This document shows, piece after piece, positions 13,391 through 25,516 of a stretch of 64,000 bases of DNA. The notes beneath the pieces are model-generated. The model was not told the origin of the DNA. It did no database searches and saw only the letters and a program-made list of their open reading frames with translations. This stretch comes from Rhodamnia argentea. Lineage: Eukaryota > Streptophyta > Magnoliopsida > Myrtales > Myrtaceae. The stretch is from NCBI RefSeq assembly GCF_020921035.1, contig NC_063152.1, forward strand, positions 32,532,494 through 32,596,493, in the 5' to 3' direction. The translations under genes were made by a program, and so were the position numbers. How positions within the stretch are numbered: position 1 is the stretch's first letter; each line of letters starts with the position of its first letter.

Positions 13391-14990
13391 CAAGACCTTA
13401 TTTTCCAAAGCCAGTACTGGTTGCTGGGCTCTCTGCTGGACAATTTTTAGTGCTCAAGAAAGAAAAGTCATGGAAAAACGAGAAAGAAGGAACTTGTCTG
13501 ATTAATCGAGTCTAGCAATACGTGGTTCAGATTGAAAAGGACCGAGGGTTGTCGAGTGGGGTTGGGGATTGTGAAGTAAGCTAGCCACCCTACGTTGAGC
13601 TTGTATTATTGAGTCAAAAGAGGCGGAGAGGCTAGCCATCACCATGATCGCGGCTATTGGACTTGATCGAATGTATGGAGCTCGACGAGTTGACCTCGGA
13701 GGGTCGAGATCGAGCACAAGAGGCCGTGCTCGATCGAGCCCTTCCATCCGTCGTATAAGAATCTCCGGAAACATACTTAAGACAGTTCCAGCTCGCCGTG
13801 CACGAGCTGACCGAGAGCACGAGGAAGAGCCACTCCACCCCAATTCAATTTTTTCCGACCATCGGAAGTGGTGGGGCCAGATGGGCAACTCGATCGTGCC
13901 GGGACGGGGACTATACTTGGACCACTTTGTCAGCCAGTTGATCATGAGATTGAACAAGCACCACGTACAGAGGAGAGAAGGGTAGATACTTTTCTGTTTT
14001 GGTATCAATTTTTATCCTTGAAAATAAAATGATGAGCAATCTAGAATCCCCGAAAGGACTTGATTGATCACCACTCGCACTTTGGATTTCCTTAAGTTGA
14101 TTTCGCCAACATCTATATCATTTTGATTTTCAGGGCTCATCTCACACTAAAGCCGATCGAAGCTACGCAACACTAAACAAGTTCGTCAGATTAACAACTA
14201 CGCATCATTTATTTTGCACCAACATGCACGAAATTTTTTAATCTGTCCAGAAGATTCAAATCCGTGAAGTTGCAATTCTACGCACGAGAATGAAAGACAC
14301 GGATGCAGTTGGGATCAGTGGCAAAAGCGTTGAAGGATAGGTGCAGCGACGGGCGGGGATGGGTGTCATGGCGGAACTAAGGGCGGTTCTGGTTGAGTGC
14401 AGGGATGGATGGAGGAGTCTGGCGTTCAGAAAGGTGGCAGTGATGTCGTAAAGCTGGTTATGGTTGGTCGTGGAATGGTAGTGATGGTGGTGGAGGCAAT
14501 GTGAGGTTGATCTTCCGGTAGGAATAGATAGCATTTGTAGGATGGAACCATGCCTCTCCCTAACTTTCACTGAACTTCAAATCACATGCGAGGGCAGATC
14601 TCCAAATACCTGCCCTGAAGTTAAGGCATTTGTGGCAGAATTAAAATAATAAAAGCAAAAGGAGAGTGTATGCAGGTAAAGTCCTGACCTGTCAAAGTTG
14701 AGCCATCTCAGTAAAAACTCAATCATAGACATTCCGAATATCGGCAATCCAGGATTTTTATTCGATGTAAATAGCTTATCAAATAATTATAAGTAGCAAT
14801 CAGTGCTTTTCCACACTCCAGAGATAATCTTGAAAAGCAAACGAATAGATTTTTTCAACTGAGAGCGTAAATTGATCAAAGCTTACAAGAACAAACGATC
14901 TCCCCTGCCCACACGCATCCACGAATTCCATACCTCTATATTTCTGATGTGAACAATATAGGCACAGTCAAACAGAGCGATCTGCCCAAC

Positions 14991-17900
14991 TCAAGCAGCA
15001 ACCTGACCAAATAGCCACTTGCGGATCTGCAAGAGCAGAGATTAATAACTTTTGTCAAAGTCCATCACGAGCAAATATAGATAACAATTGGAGCAGTTTC
15101 CAGCAAAACCCCAGCAAACAGAAAATACAAACTTCCTTTGGCGGTTCACTTGTCAATTCAGGATGAAGACAACTCTCTGCTCTAAAATCCTAAGTACAAT
15201 GTTCGCCTAATCAATTTTGTTTTTCTGTTTGTATAGACCGCATTGACAAAATAGCGAGAGCTTTTGAAAAGTCCCTAAAGAACCCAACCAACAGAAGGGC
15301 ACCTCCAGTAAACCTCAGTCGCAACCAATTTCATTTTATTCTGACTAATCCGAGCAGACATTTTATGGTCAAAGCACCACCACAAAGCTCATTCCACCAA
15401 AATCCTTGTTGGACTTGACAGAATCCAACACTTTTTGTTGAGGTCTATGCCTTGACTACAAGTCGCAGAAGCAGGGAAAAGGCACATCTAAAAAGCATCA
15501 AATATTTGATTTCCTGGGCAAAAACTTTTAAATCTTTAAACAGAAGAACTATCATCTTCCACTTCGTGCTCCCATCACAAAATGAGGACATTTAATAAAT
15601 TTAGATGTCTACAATGACCACTGAACACTAATCAGTGCTTAAGCAGGAGATTTTATCTCAGCCAAGTCTTAGTAACATCCTCAGAAGGTTTTCCACAGAG
15701 AGCCCAATAAATTTTGCATAGAACATTAAACATCATGGTGACAAAAGGCACACCATCTTGTTGATTCACTTGCAAAGCAAAATGAGACGATACCAATACT
15801 AGATGAAGCAGCAAAAGCAAAGCCATCAGTGATTTCACCATTAATAATGACTAGAGATTTCAACATTTGTTTGTTAAAGAAGCAAAAGCATTCTGGAGAT
15901 AGAAATAGGAAAGCAAAGTCAAATAATCCTATTTTCTTTCTTTCTGAGCTCAATTGTCATAGTAAGTAAAAGGCAATAATCTCTAAGGCTCTGACCAGTC
16001 TATTCCAAAGTCCTAATCTTCCAAATTACTTTTGCTGCAAAAGCAACATAGTATAGGAAATCGTGTGACAATTTACCAATTCATATCAAGCGCTATAAAA
16101 CGGAGTGGGGTGGGTGGGGTGGGGGAGGAAAGGGGGGCAACAGTAATAACGTAAAACAAGTACCTCTGGAAGCTTTTTCCTGAAGGCAACATCCAATCGC
16201 GCATCAAGTGTGTTCTCACACACAATTTTCCCATCTCGGGAAGCCAAAACAACTCCTCCTGAACTGCAACAAAAGAAATGGAAAAAACTTTAGAATCTTT
16301 TTTACCAGTGTTGTGTTGCCGACCACAGTCAGATGGCACGAAAAGATGGGCTAGCTGCCTTACAAACCCTTATCATCCAGATGATGATAGCATATATCCC
16401 ACAAGGCACAGGACCAATTGTTAGTACCACTGCATGCTTTTTAGATGCCAGCAAACTGACCCCCAGTCAGGCTCAGCTTTGCCAACCAACAACAAACTCA
16501 GTTATCTATTAGTTTTACCATTTCAGTCACATCTACCTAGTACAAAAAGTATCTCTTACAAAATGAGAGAACTCAGAAAGGTAATCACCAGTGAAGGCCA
16601 TGGGCATTGTGATGGGAAGGAGCAGGTGGAAGATAAACACGATTGTCGACTATGATTTCCGGAGAATGAACGCTTGCTTTCTTTGCATACTCCTCTTTGG
16701 CTGAATCCAGGATGGACTCCACCAGATGCAGGTCATCCTTTCTACAACGAAGTAGCACTGCAGGCTCTTTCAATCTTAACAAACTCTGAAGCATAAAATC
16801 AATAATGTTGCAGTGTTAGCTTTCTTTCCAGGTGATCTCTAGTCCAGAGCATTTACAATGCTTACTAAAACATCAACCTTTAAAATCAGAATTAACACTG
16901 ATGGTATGGAAAGTTCCAATTATTTCAAGTTGCTTCAAGATGATTCAGAAGCTAATGGAATTAATACACTAAACAAATAGTGTTCACCAGCAATGATATG
17001 AAGTACGTTAATAAACTGGGAAAAAAAATTAACTGTATGTTGCCATAAACTACTATGTGAAACACCTGATGCTTAAAAAGACCATAATCCAACCATTTGC
17101 CCCTTAGAAACCCCCACTTAAAGTCGAACGAAAGAGTTTAAACGGTCAGGAAACAAGTCCACTGTGTACATTTTACTTTATCTCTCAACTCAACACTTTG
17201 TGTAAGTAGACGATTATGCGTAAAACATGAGATGTGGAAAATATTGGGAACAAAAGTTTGGGATTCTCATCGCATTTGTAAAATATTTTTTAACATTCAC
17301 AAACATCAAGAAAACTACCACTCGGCTAGCATGAACATAATTCAGACTACCAAAGCAATTTAAATTTCACAAACCTGGACAATGAGATTGTTCAAAAGAT
17401 TCTTATAGACATAGTGATCACGACTTGCATTAAGAAGCTCCTTGGCTGCTACCTCTTTCATAGAATTAACCACATCATCTTGAGCTTGAAGGACCCTGAT
17501 CCGAGAAGCATTCAGCTGCATCGAATATTCACTGCCAGAAGCAACCAGAGAGGAAAATATTGAGCTGCCTAGCATTTCGTCATCAAATTTAGAGTGCCAA
17601 GCAAGATCACTTTCAGATGAAATAAATTATGTTGACAGAACAAAAACCCCAAAGTATACTTGTCTATTGCCCTAGTGTGAAGCCAGCAAATGGCAAAACA
17701 CTTCACATAAAATTAGGAAATACCTACCTGCAGAAAGGCATATTTTCCCTTGCCTATAAGTTTTACTTAAATCTCTTCTATAAATTGGCCAAAAATGTGA
17801 AGTTTAGATCTTCAAGCAAATGCAAGGATGGTCATTGGTAACATTTCAACGGCAACATGATAATTAAAAAACAGGCCTTTCAGCAAATAAGAAATCCATC

Positions 17901-18707
17901 ATTTTCCCAAGGTTTCAAATTTCCCTCTTCTTTAACGAATAACAATTTCCTCTAACGAATAACAATTTCCTCCAGCTCACCAAACAATTCAGCATATCCA
18001 ATAGCATGGTTGATAACCAGTTTTTCCTTGTCTCCCATTCCAAGCAGTAACTCCTGTATCAAGTTTCTCTAGTTTACCGTTGATATGTACCCTATATAAA
18101 ATATCAGCAGCATCCAATTCTCAGCTATCGACAACAATGCATTCAAATCAACTGTAGGCCATTCTAAATCTCTATCGATTATTCAAATCTCTCAAAATTT
18201 GAATGCAAAAAACCTAAATATTTTAACCATGAACTAACTTTAACCTAATCCGAATCCAAAGAAGTTCATCTATTCGGTGAACAAAGACAAAAGAAATTGG
18301 CATATAATCGAATAGGGAGGTTACATCTTCTTTCGAATTTCCACTTGCTTCTCCTTGCGCTCATACTCCTGTCTGATCTTCTTCTTTTCTGCTTCCACTA
18401 ACTGCAACTTCTCGATGTTGAACTCCTGCGACAAACAATCTCACCCGCCTCAACACAACACAACCGAAATTCACCAAAAACGGCGCGTAATCCCCAAAAA
18501 AAAGGGAAAAAAAAAACAAAACAAAACCCAACGACCAGCCGTAGCAAAAACCTCCAGATCACGGATCAATCGACTCGAATCGAGAGGAAAGACAAGCGCA
18601 CGCACCTCTTCAGCAGAGACGGAGATCTCGTTGGCCTTCTCCTCCGCCTCCTGGCGGATGAATCTGACCATCTGCTGAATCTGCTTCGACACATCGGCGT
18701 CGTTCAT
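14991..18707 (-). CDS. VHA-E: V-type proton ATPase subunit E
   Basis: Peripheral-stalk subunit of the V1 sector. With subunit G it forms the stator that holds the catalytic head during ATP-driven proton pumping at the tonoplast and endomembranes. Six exons: 18707-18606, 18425-18325, 17531-17375, 16785-16589, 16263-16164, 15026-14991. All have GT-AG borders and phases agree. The product is 230 aa, the normal plant length. It begins MNDADVSKQIQQM; residues about 1-90 are charged and helical (QEAEEKANEIS, EAEKKKIRQEYERKEKQ), as in the E-subunit coiled coil. The C-terminal half has the family phrases SGGVVLASRDGKI and NTLDARLDVAF and ends IRKWLFGQVAA. The last exon is very short (11 codons) and lies beyond a 1.1-kb intron. 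No lesion is seen, so this is probably an active housekeeping gene. Confidence 0.96.
16102..16138 (+). repeat. G-run tract in the last intron of VHA-E
   Basis: Six runs of three or more G lie on the plus strand, opposite the transcribed sense, so the VHA-E pre-mRNA is C-rich here. The tract lies 26 bp beyond the exon 5 donor, at the 5' end of the last intron. It has quadruplex potential as DNA. Confidence 0.65.
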
Positions 18708-20188
18708 CTTTCGGTGATCGGCGACGAACCGGAGGCGGAGATCGGAACGAGGGAGCGAGGGAGACCGGGCGAGCGAGGAGGAGGAGGGGGACGGGAAACT
18801 TCCTTGGATGACGAGATCGATTGAGGCTCGTTCGGAGTTCCGGAGTGAAGCAGGGAAAGAGACGGGCTTGTATACGGCTAACGTGTGTAGGATCACGAGT
18901 GGCCGAGAACCCCCAATCTTGTCGTTTTCTTCATTATTTCTGTTCTTTTTGTTTTGGCTAATGAAATGTTTTTCCTTTTTTTTTGGGGGGTTTTTGGGCT
19001 TAATTGTCTTGAAAGAATTACACTATTACCATATAATTAATCTTCCTAACTTCCTATAGATCGAAAAGAACTATGGATTATTTTCATTAATTAGCTTTTT
19101 CAGCCAAATTCAATTCGTTTGTCTATGGCCTAAGTCCAAAGGTACCATTTTAATCATACGATAAAGCGATTGCTTTGGATGATTTTCTACCGTAACCTAC
19201 TTAAAAAGTGTTCATGATTAGGCAGTCGAAGATCAAGCTACTTGGCCCTACTTGGGTCCGAGATTTGGAACGAGCGCCCCGATCGGCTGCTTCCAAAAAT
19301 TGGATTTACCTCGGAAGTCGTTTTGGAAAAAAAATTAATCAAGTAAACCATGGCCTAAGGCTAATAAAATCAAAATTAAAATGAAATAGGTCATTTTCAT
19401 TTGGATCAATGATTGCAAGATACTCTTAGCAAATTCAGCTCTATTTTATTACAAAAAAAGGTCTTGGTATTGAATTAGTCTTGGAAAGTTGCAAGATTCA
19501 AGGGTGCGCGTTTTTTAAGTAGAATTTATATTCCAAAAATACTTATGAAGCATAAATCCGTTTGGTAACACAGTTTCTAAAACAGAAACCGTTTGATCAT
19601 GCTACTCCATTTTCTATTCATGGAGCATTTTTTTCTTCGAAAATTACTTCTCTCGAGAAGTAGAAAAATTAACTTATGGTCAAAAGTTGATTTTTAGAGT
19701 AAAAGTATTGTCGGTGGCGCCCAAGTGTCGGGATTCAAGGTTTCGGGGCCATTCTAGTTGATTTTCCATTCCACGTTTTTGTCTCCCTCTCGACTTGTGC
19801 ACTCATATTTTCAAAAGGCATCAAAATAATATTGTTTATGAATACTGAATGAGGACGCTAATATCACAGATGCGGGATTCGACTCCCGCACTCTGCAAAA
19901 AAGCGTAACGAAAATCGGAGAAAGGAGAATTAGAGATAGGACAAAAAAAAAAGGAGAATGTTGAATGGGGAAGAATAAATTGTTATAGGATTGACTATCA
20001 AAAAGGATAAAGATTGCCCTATCTCAAATATTTCCCAATTTCATGAAATTGCTATAGGATTGATGATAAAAAGAAAAGATGAACATTGCCCCTATCTCGA
20101 AAATTTGAATCATGAAAATGGGTAAAAACCAAAGTTCTGATTAATGGTATGGAAAGTGAGTTGAGATTTGATAATAACGCTATAACAA

Positions 20189-20740
20189 GAAAATTGTCTA
20201 AAAAGTTTTAAGCCTATTATACAACAGTCAATAAAGTCATAAATCTTTCAATGATGTTAATTTTGATCTCAAATATTTTGATAATTTGCCAATGAAATCA
20301 CAAATCTTTTAATTGTACCAATTTAGTCAAAAAAACTTTTTGAGATTTTGTCAATTTATCCTAAACCTTTTAGCTCATTAGCAATATAGTCATTTCGGAA
20401 AAATTTAACTGAAAATCGATAACATGATGATCTAGTCGGCGCCGGCCGCCCTATGTGAGCGGTCGACCCCGACGTGAATGATTCAATTATATTAAAAAAT
20501 AAAATTTTATATTGATTTTTTTTCTTTCTTTCTTTACAAGGCCAAGCCCTAGTCGAGGGTCATGACCCTCACTTGCGGCCGGCGAGGGCTTTGCGGCCCT
20601 TGCCCTGGGGCTGGCGAGGGTCGATGGCCCCTGTCTAATGGCTTGCAGAGGTCACTAGCCATTTAAAAGGAAAAAAAAAAAGGAAAAAAAAACACAAAAA
20701 ATAAGAAAGATTTAGATTTTTTTAAAAATTTTCCCAATAA
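20189..20740. mobile_element. Non-autonomous TIR element, GGAAAATTACC family (copy 2, right end lost)
   Basis: It starts GAAAATTGTCTAAAAAGTTT and runs through the family's CAATTTAGTC phrases into the GC-rich core (GGCGAGGGTC, CTTGCGGCC). It then fades into an A-rich tract without the expected inverted right terminus, so it looks truncated. Confidence 0.5.
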
Positions 20741-20872
20741 GGAAAGACGAATTCAACAATAAAGGTTCTCCCAAATTTAGCATTAAATTTACTTTAAAAA
20801 AAAATGCACCTTCAACAAATATATTTCACTTCAACTTGAATTGCATTATATTTCCTTGGTGCATGGCGTTGT

Positions 20873-21483
20873 TTAGTGGTGAGCAAGTCGGACCGATCAA
20901 CCCGGAAATCATTCGGACTAGATCGGTAGTCCGGTTCCCTGTCCTTAAAAATTGGAACTGGTATCCGAGCAATCCAATTTCCGATTCCAAGGGGTATAGG
21001 ATCTGACCAAACTAGATTGAAATTTTTTAATTTTTTTTAATTTCCAAAAACAGAGGGACGGCTCGGACGGGTATCTTAAACAATAGGGAGGGTTCAAGTA
21101 GTGTAGCGTACGCAAGGTATCCAATTCTTAATTTCTCGGACAGAGCACTACAATCTCTGAATCACCCAAAGATTATACCAGCGTGGTATTTGAGTAGAGC
21201 CTTATAATGCTAGCGAATTTGCAGAAATTGTTAAATAAAAAAGTGTTTGATGTGAATATGAGCTACCAGTTCGTGTTACTCCAAACTAAACTAATTGAAT
21301 GGATCGATCGACTGGTTTCCAATGAAGATTCGATATAATTCACGAGATATTGGATAATTTGCCGGTTTCATTGGACCGTTGAATCGGTCCAATCTACTAT
21401 TCTGAAAATTGGAAACCGGGATCACCGGTCCAGTTCCTGGTTCTTGAGGGGTACCGAACCGAACCGAAAACCGATCACCCCTA
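20873..21483. mobile_element. Complete non-autonomous TIR element, (T)AGNGGTGA family, with 7-bp target duplication
   Basis: The left end reads TTAGTGGTGAGC and the right end reads GATCACCCCTA, an imperfect inverted pair. The identical 7-mer GCGTTGT flanks it at 20866-20872 and 21484-21490. Sub-terminal sequence on both sides is rich in CCGG/GGTTCC words (ACCGAACCGAACCGAAAACC at the right). The length is about 611 bp, with no coding capacity. Confidence 0.7.
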
Positions 21484-21822
21484 GCGTTGTCTCTCTAAAG
21501 CAACTTGTACTTGGATCATTCGATTCTAATTTCATTCACCGGATGCATTGAACTCTTGCTTACTTGCAATCACACTTTGACTATCCTACGAACAATTAAT
21601 TTATCAAAGAGACCATGGAACTAAAATGTTCTGGCCTACAAAGATTACTCTAAATTTGGACCAATTAATTAGTCAGAGCAAGATTCAAATGAAAGGCAAT
21701 TTTGTACGTAGTGGCCCTGCACTTATCTAGTAGTGAAGTGACCACGCGTTCTTAGCTTAGAACACAACTGATATTACTTCTTAAGATATTGCTCGAATTT
21801 AGCTTAGTCATTGTAGATTCTT

Positions 21823-22420
21823 GGGAGAATTACCTAAAAAGTCATAAACCCTCCAATTCAGTCCTAAATTTTTTTTTCAGCCTATTCAATCTTAAATCTT
21901 TTACAATTGTGTCAATTCAGCCCATCTAATGAATTTTGGCTGGCCGGCCAGCTGGAGACCTAATATTTTAATAAATTTTTTGATTTTTTGTTAATTATTT
22001 TATTTTATTTTTTTCTTCCCTTCCCCTTTCCCCTTCCCCTTTCATGTTGTACCCCCCCGCGGGTAGCCGGAACTCAGCGATCGGCCAAAGGATGATCGGC
22101 CGGGCTCTTGCCGGCCTCGCCATAGCCGGGTGAGGCCGACCACGCTAGCCTAGACCGGCAAGGCCAGCAAGAGCCTCGCCAATCACCAAGATCCGGCGAT
22201 TGGCTAGACGTAGAACATGGAAGGGGAAAGGGAAAGGGAAAAAAAAAAGAAAACAAAAAAATTTAAAACAAAAAAAAGTCAAAAAATTTGAAAAAAAAAT
22301 TATTAAAATATTAGGTTGCTAGCCGGTATCCACGTCAACACTGATTGGCCAAAATTTCTCGGATGGACTGAATTGGCACAATTATAATTGATTTAATATT
22401 TTTTTTGGTAATTTTCTCCG
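21823..22420. mobile_element. Complete non-autonomous TIR element, GGAAAATTACC family (copy 3), with 7-bp target duplication
   Basis: The left terminus is GGGAGAATTACC and the right terminus GGTAATTTTCTCCG. The 7-mer GATTCTT flanks both sides (21816-21822 and 22421-22427). The core holds complementary GC-rich blocks (around 22055-22210) and T/C- and A/G-rich arms that mirror each other, so the whole element can fold as a long imperfect hairpin. Confidence 0.75.
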
Positions 22421-22690
22421 GATTCTTTAACTGCCAACTCTTTGGATCCTAGGAAGTGTAGTGCTGGTACAGGTAGTATTTAATTGACTCAAAGGGTGAT
22501 CGTATAGTTCGTGCTTCATTCTAGAGAAAACAATAGTAGTTGTTGAGGAAAATGTATCTAAGGATTAGCCCGTACCTTCCTGGCCACATAATCGGATTGA
22601 TTGGCAGCTTGATGCGGAAGATTGTGAAGATGACAAGTAGATAGTGTCTTTCACTTTCATTTTGTCACCATCAAACGGTACCGTCGATTC

Positions 22691-22977
22691 TATGGGAAAA
22701 TTATTGAAAAAGTCTTAAACACATTATAATTATACCAATTCAGCTCTAATTTTTTTTTCTAGTTGAGTCATTAATATATTTTTTTTCCAATTTAGTCCAT
22801 CCAGCCAATTTTGATCGGAAACCGTTGACGTGGATTATTTGTAATAATTTTTTAGTATTTTTGAACTTTTTACTTTTTTTTTTCTTTTTACTTCCATCCC
22901 TTCTTTCTCCAACCGATTGCCAAGGTCCGACGATCGGCTCGAGGTAAGCCTGCGAGGTCGGCCTCTCCCAACCATCG
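22691..22977. mobile_element. Left half of a GGAAAATTACC-family element (copy 4)
   Basis: It begins GGGAAAATTATTGAAAAAGTC and follows the family through CCAATTTAGTCCATCCAGCC and the T-rich arm into a GC-rich block, then ends near 22977 without a right terminus. A matching right half lies at 23890-23998. Confidence 0.55.
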
Positions 22978-23250
22978 CGAATTGTTTTTAAATTATGACA
23001 AATTTGCCACGTGTCATCTAACTCAGCAATTCTACGGTAAAGTTTGATTGAAGCTAACGAAGGATAAATGTGTCACGCTTGTACTGGTTTAGCTCTTTTG
23101 TTGACCCAAAAATTAATTTGGGATAAAATTTATCGCATGGATACCTATTTGGAATCCTTAATAACCTAAAAATTAATATGAGGTAAATTTATCGAACGAA
23201 TCAATTTAGGTTTTTTCATAATATTAACTCAAAACCGACAAGTGATCAAT

Positions 23251-23470
23251 CCTCCAGGGGCGTGACTAGACCAATCGATTTTTTTGCCTTGTTTTTTTCA
23301 TTGCTGGTATTATAAGCGAACCGGTGGACCTAAATAAAGTCCTTACATTGCTTCATCCGAACTCTGGAACGTAAAATTTAAGATCCTCCGATGGCGTGAC
23401 TAGACCAATCGATGTTTTTGCCTTGGTTTTTTTTTTTTTTTTTTTCATTACTGTTGTTATAAGCAGACCA
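23251..23470. repeat. Diverged tandem duplication, 134-bp spacing
   Basis: The phrase GCGTGACTAGACCAATCGAT with its T-rich tail and TATAAGC(G/A)(A/G)ACC occurs once from 23251 and again from 23385. Confidence 0.75.
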
Positions 23471-23889
23471 GTCTTAGTCCAGAACAAGCCCGGTTGATCC
23501 GAATCTTTCCTCCTGAATTTAACGAGGAGCACGTTTTTCAACGGAAGGACCGTTCACCAAGCACGACGGGGTGGGTCGGGTAGAGCCGGGACAAAGCAAC
23601 ACGTTCTCTCCTCAGCTTACACAGAACTAGAAGCAACCGAGCAAGGGCCGAACAGGAAAAAAAAAAAAAAAAAGCTCGAGGAAGTACGACGATGTCCAAT
23701 CGATCATCATGGATCACGAGACCCGAGCGTCACGCGGTCGATTCGTCTCTCTCATTCGTTCGTACTAAAGTCAAAGCTTTGCCGAAAGTTCATCCATGAA
23801 GAGATGCATGCACGTCTTGCGATCGGAATCCCTTTTCACTTTTTCCTCTGACAAATTGAGAATTGAAAATCGAAATCGGGGGAGTCGAT

Positions 23890-23998
23890 AGAATTGGCAT
23901 AACTATAAGATTTATGATCAAATTGACATAATTAAAAGATTTAAAATTGAATTGGCAAAACTTTAATGGATTTAGAATTTTTTGGATAATTTTCCCTA
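23890..23998. mobile_element. Right half of a GGAAAATTACC-family element
   Basis: It carries AATTGGCATAACTATAAG, AATTGACATAATTAAAAG and ends GGATAATTTTCCCTA, which is the inverted right terminus of the family. No left half adjoins it; the nearest is at 22691-22977. Confidence 0.55.
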
Positions 23999-25431
23999 GA
24001 GTGGAGAGATACATGCGAAGAACCTGTGGGAATCACAAAAGTCCGCAATCCCCCGATGGCAAATCCTGTTGTTAGGATCCAATTAAAGATTTGAGACACT
24101 TAATCAAATATTATCCATACTTAGGAGCTAAATTTCCTAATACAAAATAGATCGTTGCTCAAGTTTGGATGGAAGTTATGTTTAGAATTTATAAGTAGAA
24201 TATCAGTAAGAAATTAAATGACGATAAAAGTACACGGCGATATATTTTTAAAGATTCAAGCGGAATACCGAGTAAAAGATGAGAGCGTGATAAGCCAACA
24301 AAAGATGATGAGTTATTTTATCTTATCTTATCTTATGTATGGGCGATCTTATGAATAGGGTCTTTTCGGATAAACTCTGGAGTAGCCACCATAAACTCTC
24401 GAAATTAATTTTTATTGAGTCCGGATGAAGAGCGAGGATAAAGGAAGTTAGAGAAAGGAAAACACCCATTTAGCCTGAAGTTCAAGGGATCGTTAATTCA
24501 GGTAATCCCGGTCGGGCGTTCGGACATCCAAGTCCAACCTCAGCCCGAGCTTATCATTAGGATTTTCAAAATCCGATTTTTGTGTGCCAGCGGCGGCCAC
24601 CAGAATATAAAGTCAAACGATAATAAAAGCGAAAGCAAGAAGAATTCGCGGTTGCTCGGTCTTGAAATTCAGCCGGCGCATGGATCAGCTGACTGTTTTC
24701 CTACTCGGCAGTTTCGTCTCTAGAAATATTTCTCCATGGACATCGTCTTCTGTCTGACCAATCCTTAATCTGGGAAAAGTCGTAAAGTAATCCTAATCAA
24801 TTAACGTCCAAGAGGGTGTTCTTGAGTCTTCACCTGACCTTCGCCCAACATGTGCGCTGGGTTCTCAAGGTGTCTCTCTTTGGTGGGCAGAAGCTAGAAT
24901 TTCGTCTCTCTTTTTTCCTTTTCTTTTCCTTTATTAATTGCCTGAATTTGTCTGAAGCATTCATTTGAATTATCTTCGGAACACACTTTGAATTGCTCCT
25001 CCTTCTCTTTGTCAAAATCCGACGCACTGTCTTGTCAGGTTTCTGGAAGTGGGTTTTCTCCATATAGTCTTGCTACCCCTTCTCGTTTTCCCCCCTCTCC
25101 GCATGAGTTCTGCATTTTCTTCCGGCCTCCGAATTCTCAAAGTAGATTTCGAGCCACGTTCAGGATTCGGGTTCTGTCTCTGTCGGTGAGTCTGGAGGGA
25201 CGACAATAACTGCTGGCGGTTTTGGCGTTGGGGGAAAATTAGAAAGAGTGAGGTAGGCAGAAATGGTAGCTGAGCTTTTTTGTTCGAGTTCACGAGATTG
25301 TTTTGGATTGTCACCGGAAAGGTGTTTGACGAAAGTCCTGGGAGACACTCAACTTTATTAGTGAAGGCTGACCTGTTTTTGGTTATATTGCAGCCATTGT
25401 AGACGTGTTCAAGAACTTGAGAGAGGACAGA

Positions 25432-25434
25432 AGT

Positions 25435-25465
<31 letters not shown>

Positions 25466-25470
25466 AGGGA
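25432..25470. repeat. GA-rich microsatellite in the epimerase leader
   Basis: An impure (GA)n run lies about 50 bases before the start codon. It makes a long but low-complexity reading frame on the minus strand, which I do not call a gene. Confidence 0.8.
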
Positions 25471-25516
25471 GAGATACTTTCTTTCTGCCTCATTCAAATA
25501 CCCTTGCAATTTTGAA

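Larger units (their letters stand above)
6961..14990. other. Intergenic region without a supported gene
   Basis: Between the ABCC 5' end and the VHA-E 3' end I find only repeats and AT-rich DNA: a 45-bp tandem duplication (7691-7779), a G-rich tract (8920-8960), a TIR element (9592-10187), a C-rich patch near 11142-11160, a GTGTCGG-type inverted repeat (about 12905-13390), and frames at 13502-14008 and 14256-14570 that match nothing I know. A 33-bp-spaced duplication of CAGGTCCTTAAATTT lies at 10889-10940. Confidence 0.55.
18708..25516. other. Repeat-rich intergenic region without a supported gene
   Basis: This span separates the two divergent genes VHA-E and glucose-6-phosphate epimerase. 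It contains TIR elements (20189, 20873, 21823, 22691), a half-element at 23890, a tandem duplication (23251-23470), a short TTATC run near 24322, and AT-rich filler. The last few hundred bases (about 24800-25510) are pyrimidine-rich on the plus strand with a GA/CT microsatellite, as expected for the epimerase promoter and leader. Confidence 0.6.

Noticed and set aside
13502..14008. Overlapping long frames on both strands
   Set aside because: Both are open because the segment is GC- and CGA-rich; composition is Arg/Ser-heavy, with no family match and no splice partners.
19872..19889. GCGGGA-TTCGAC-TCCCGC, resembling a tRNA T arm
   Set aside because: The spacing of the loop is wrong for a T arm and no anticodon arm, D arm or acceptor stem can be built upstream.
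25012..25509. Long minus-strand reading frame (about 165 codons) opposite the epimerase leader
   Set aside because: Its start is low-complexity Ser/Leu from the GA microsatellite, it has no domain, and it lies over the promoter/leader of a well-supported gene.
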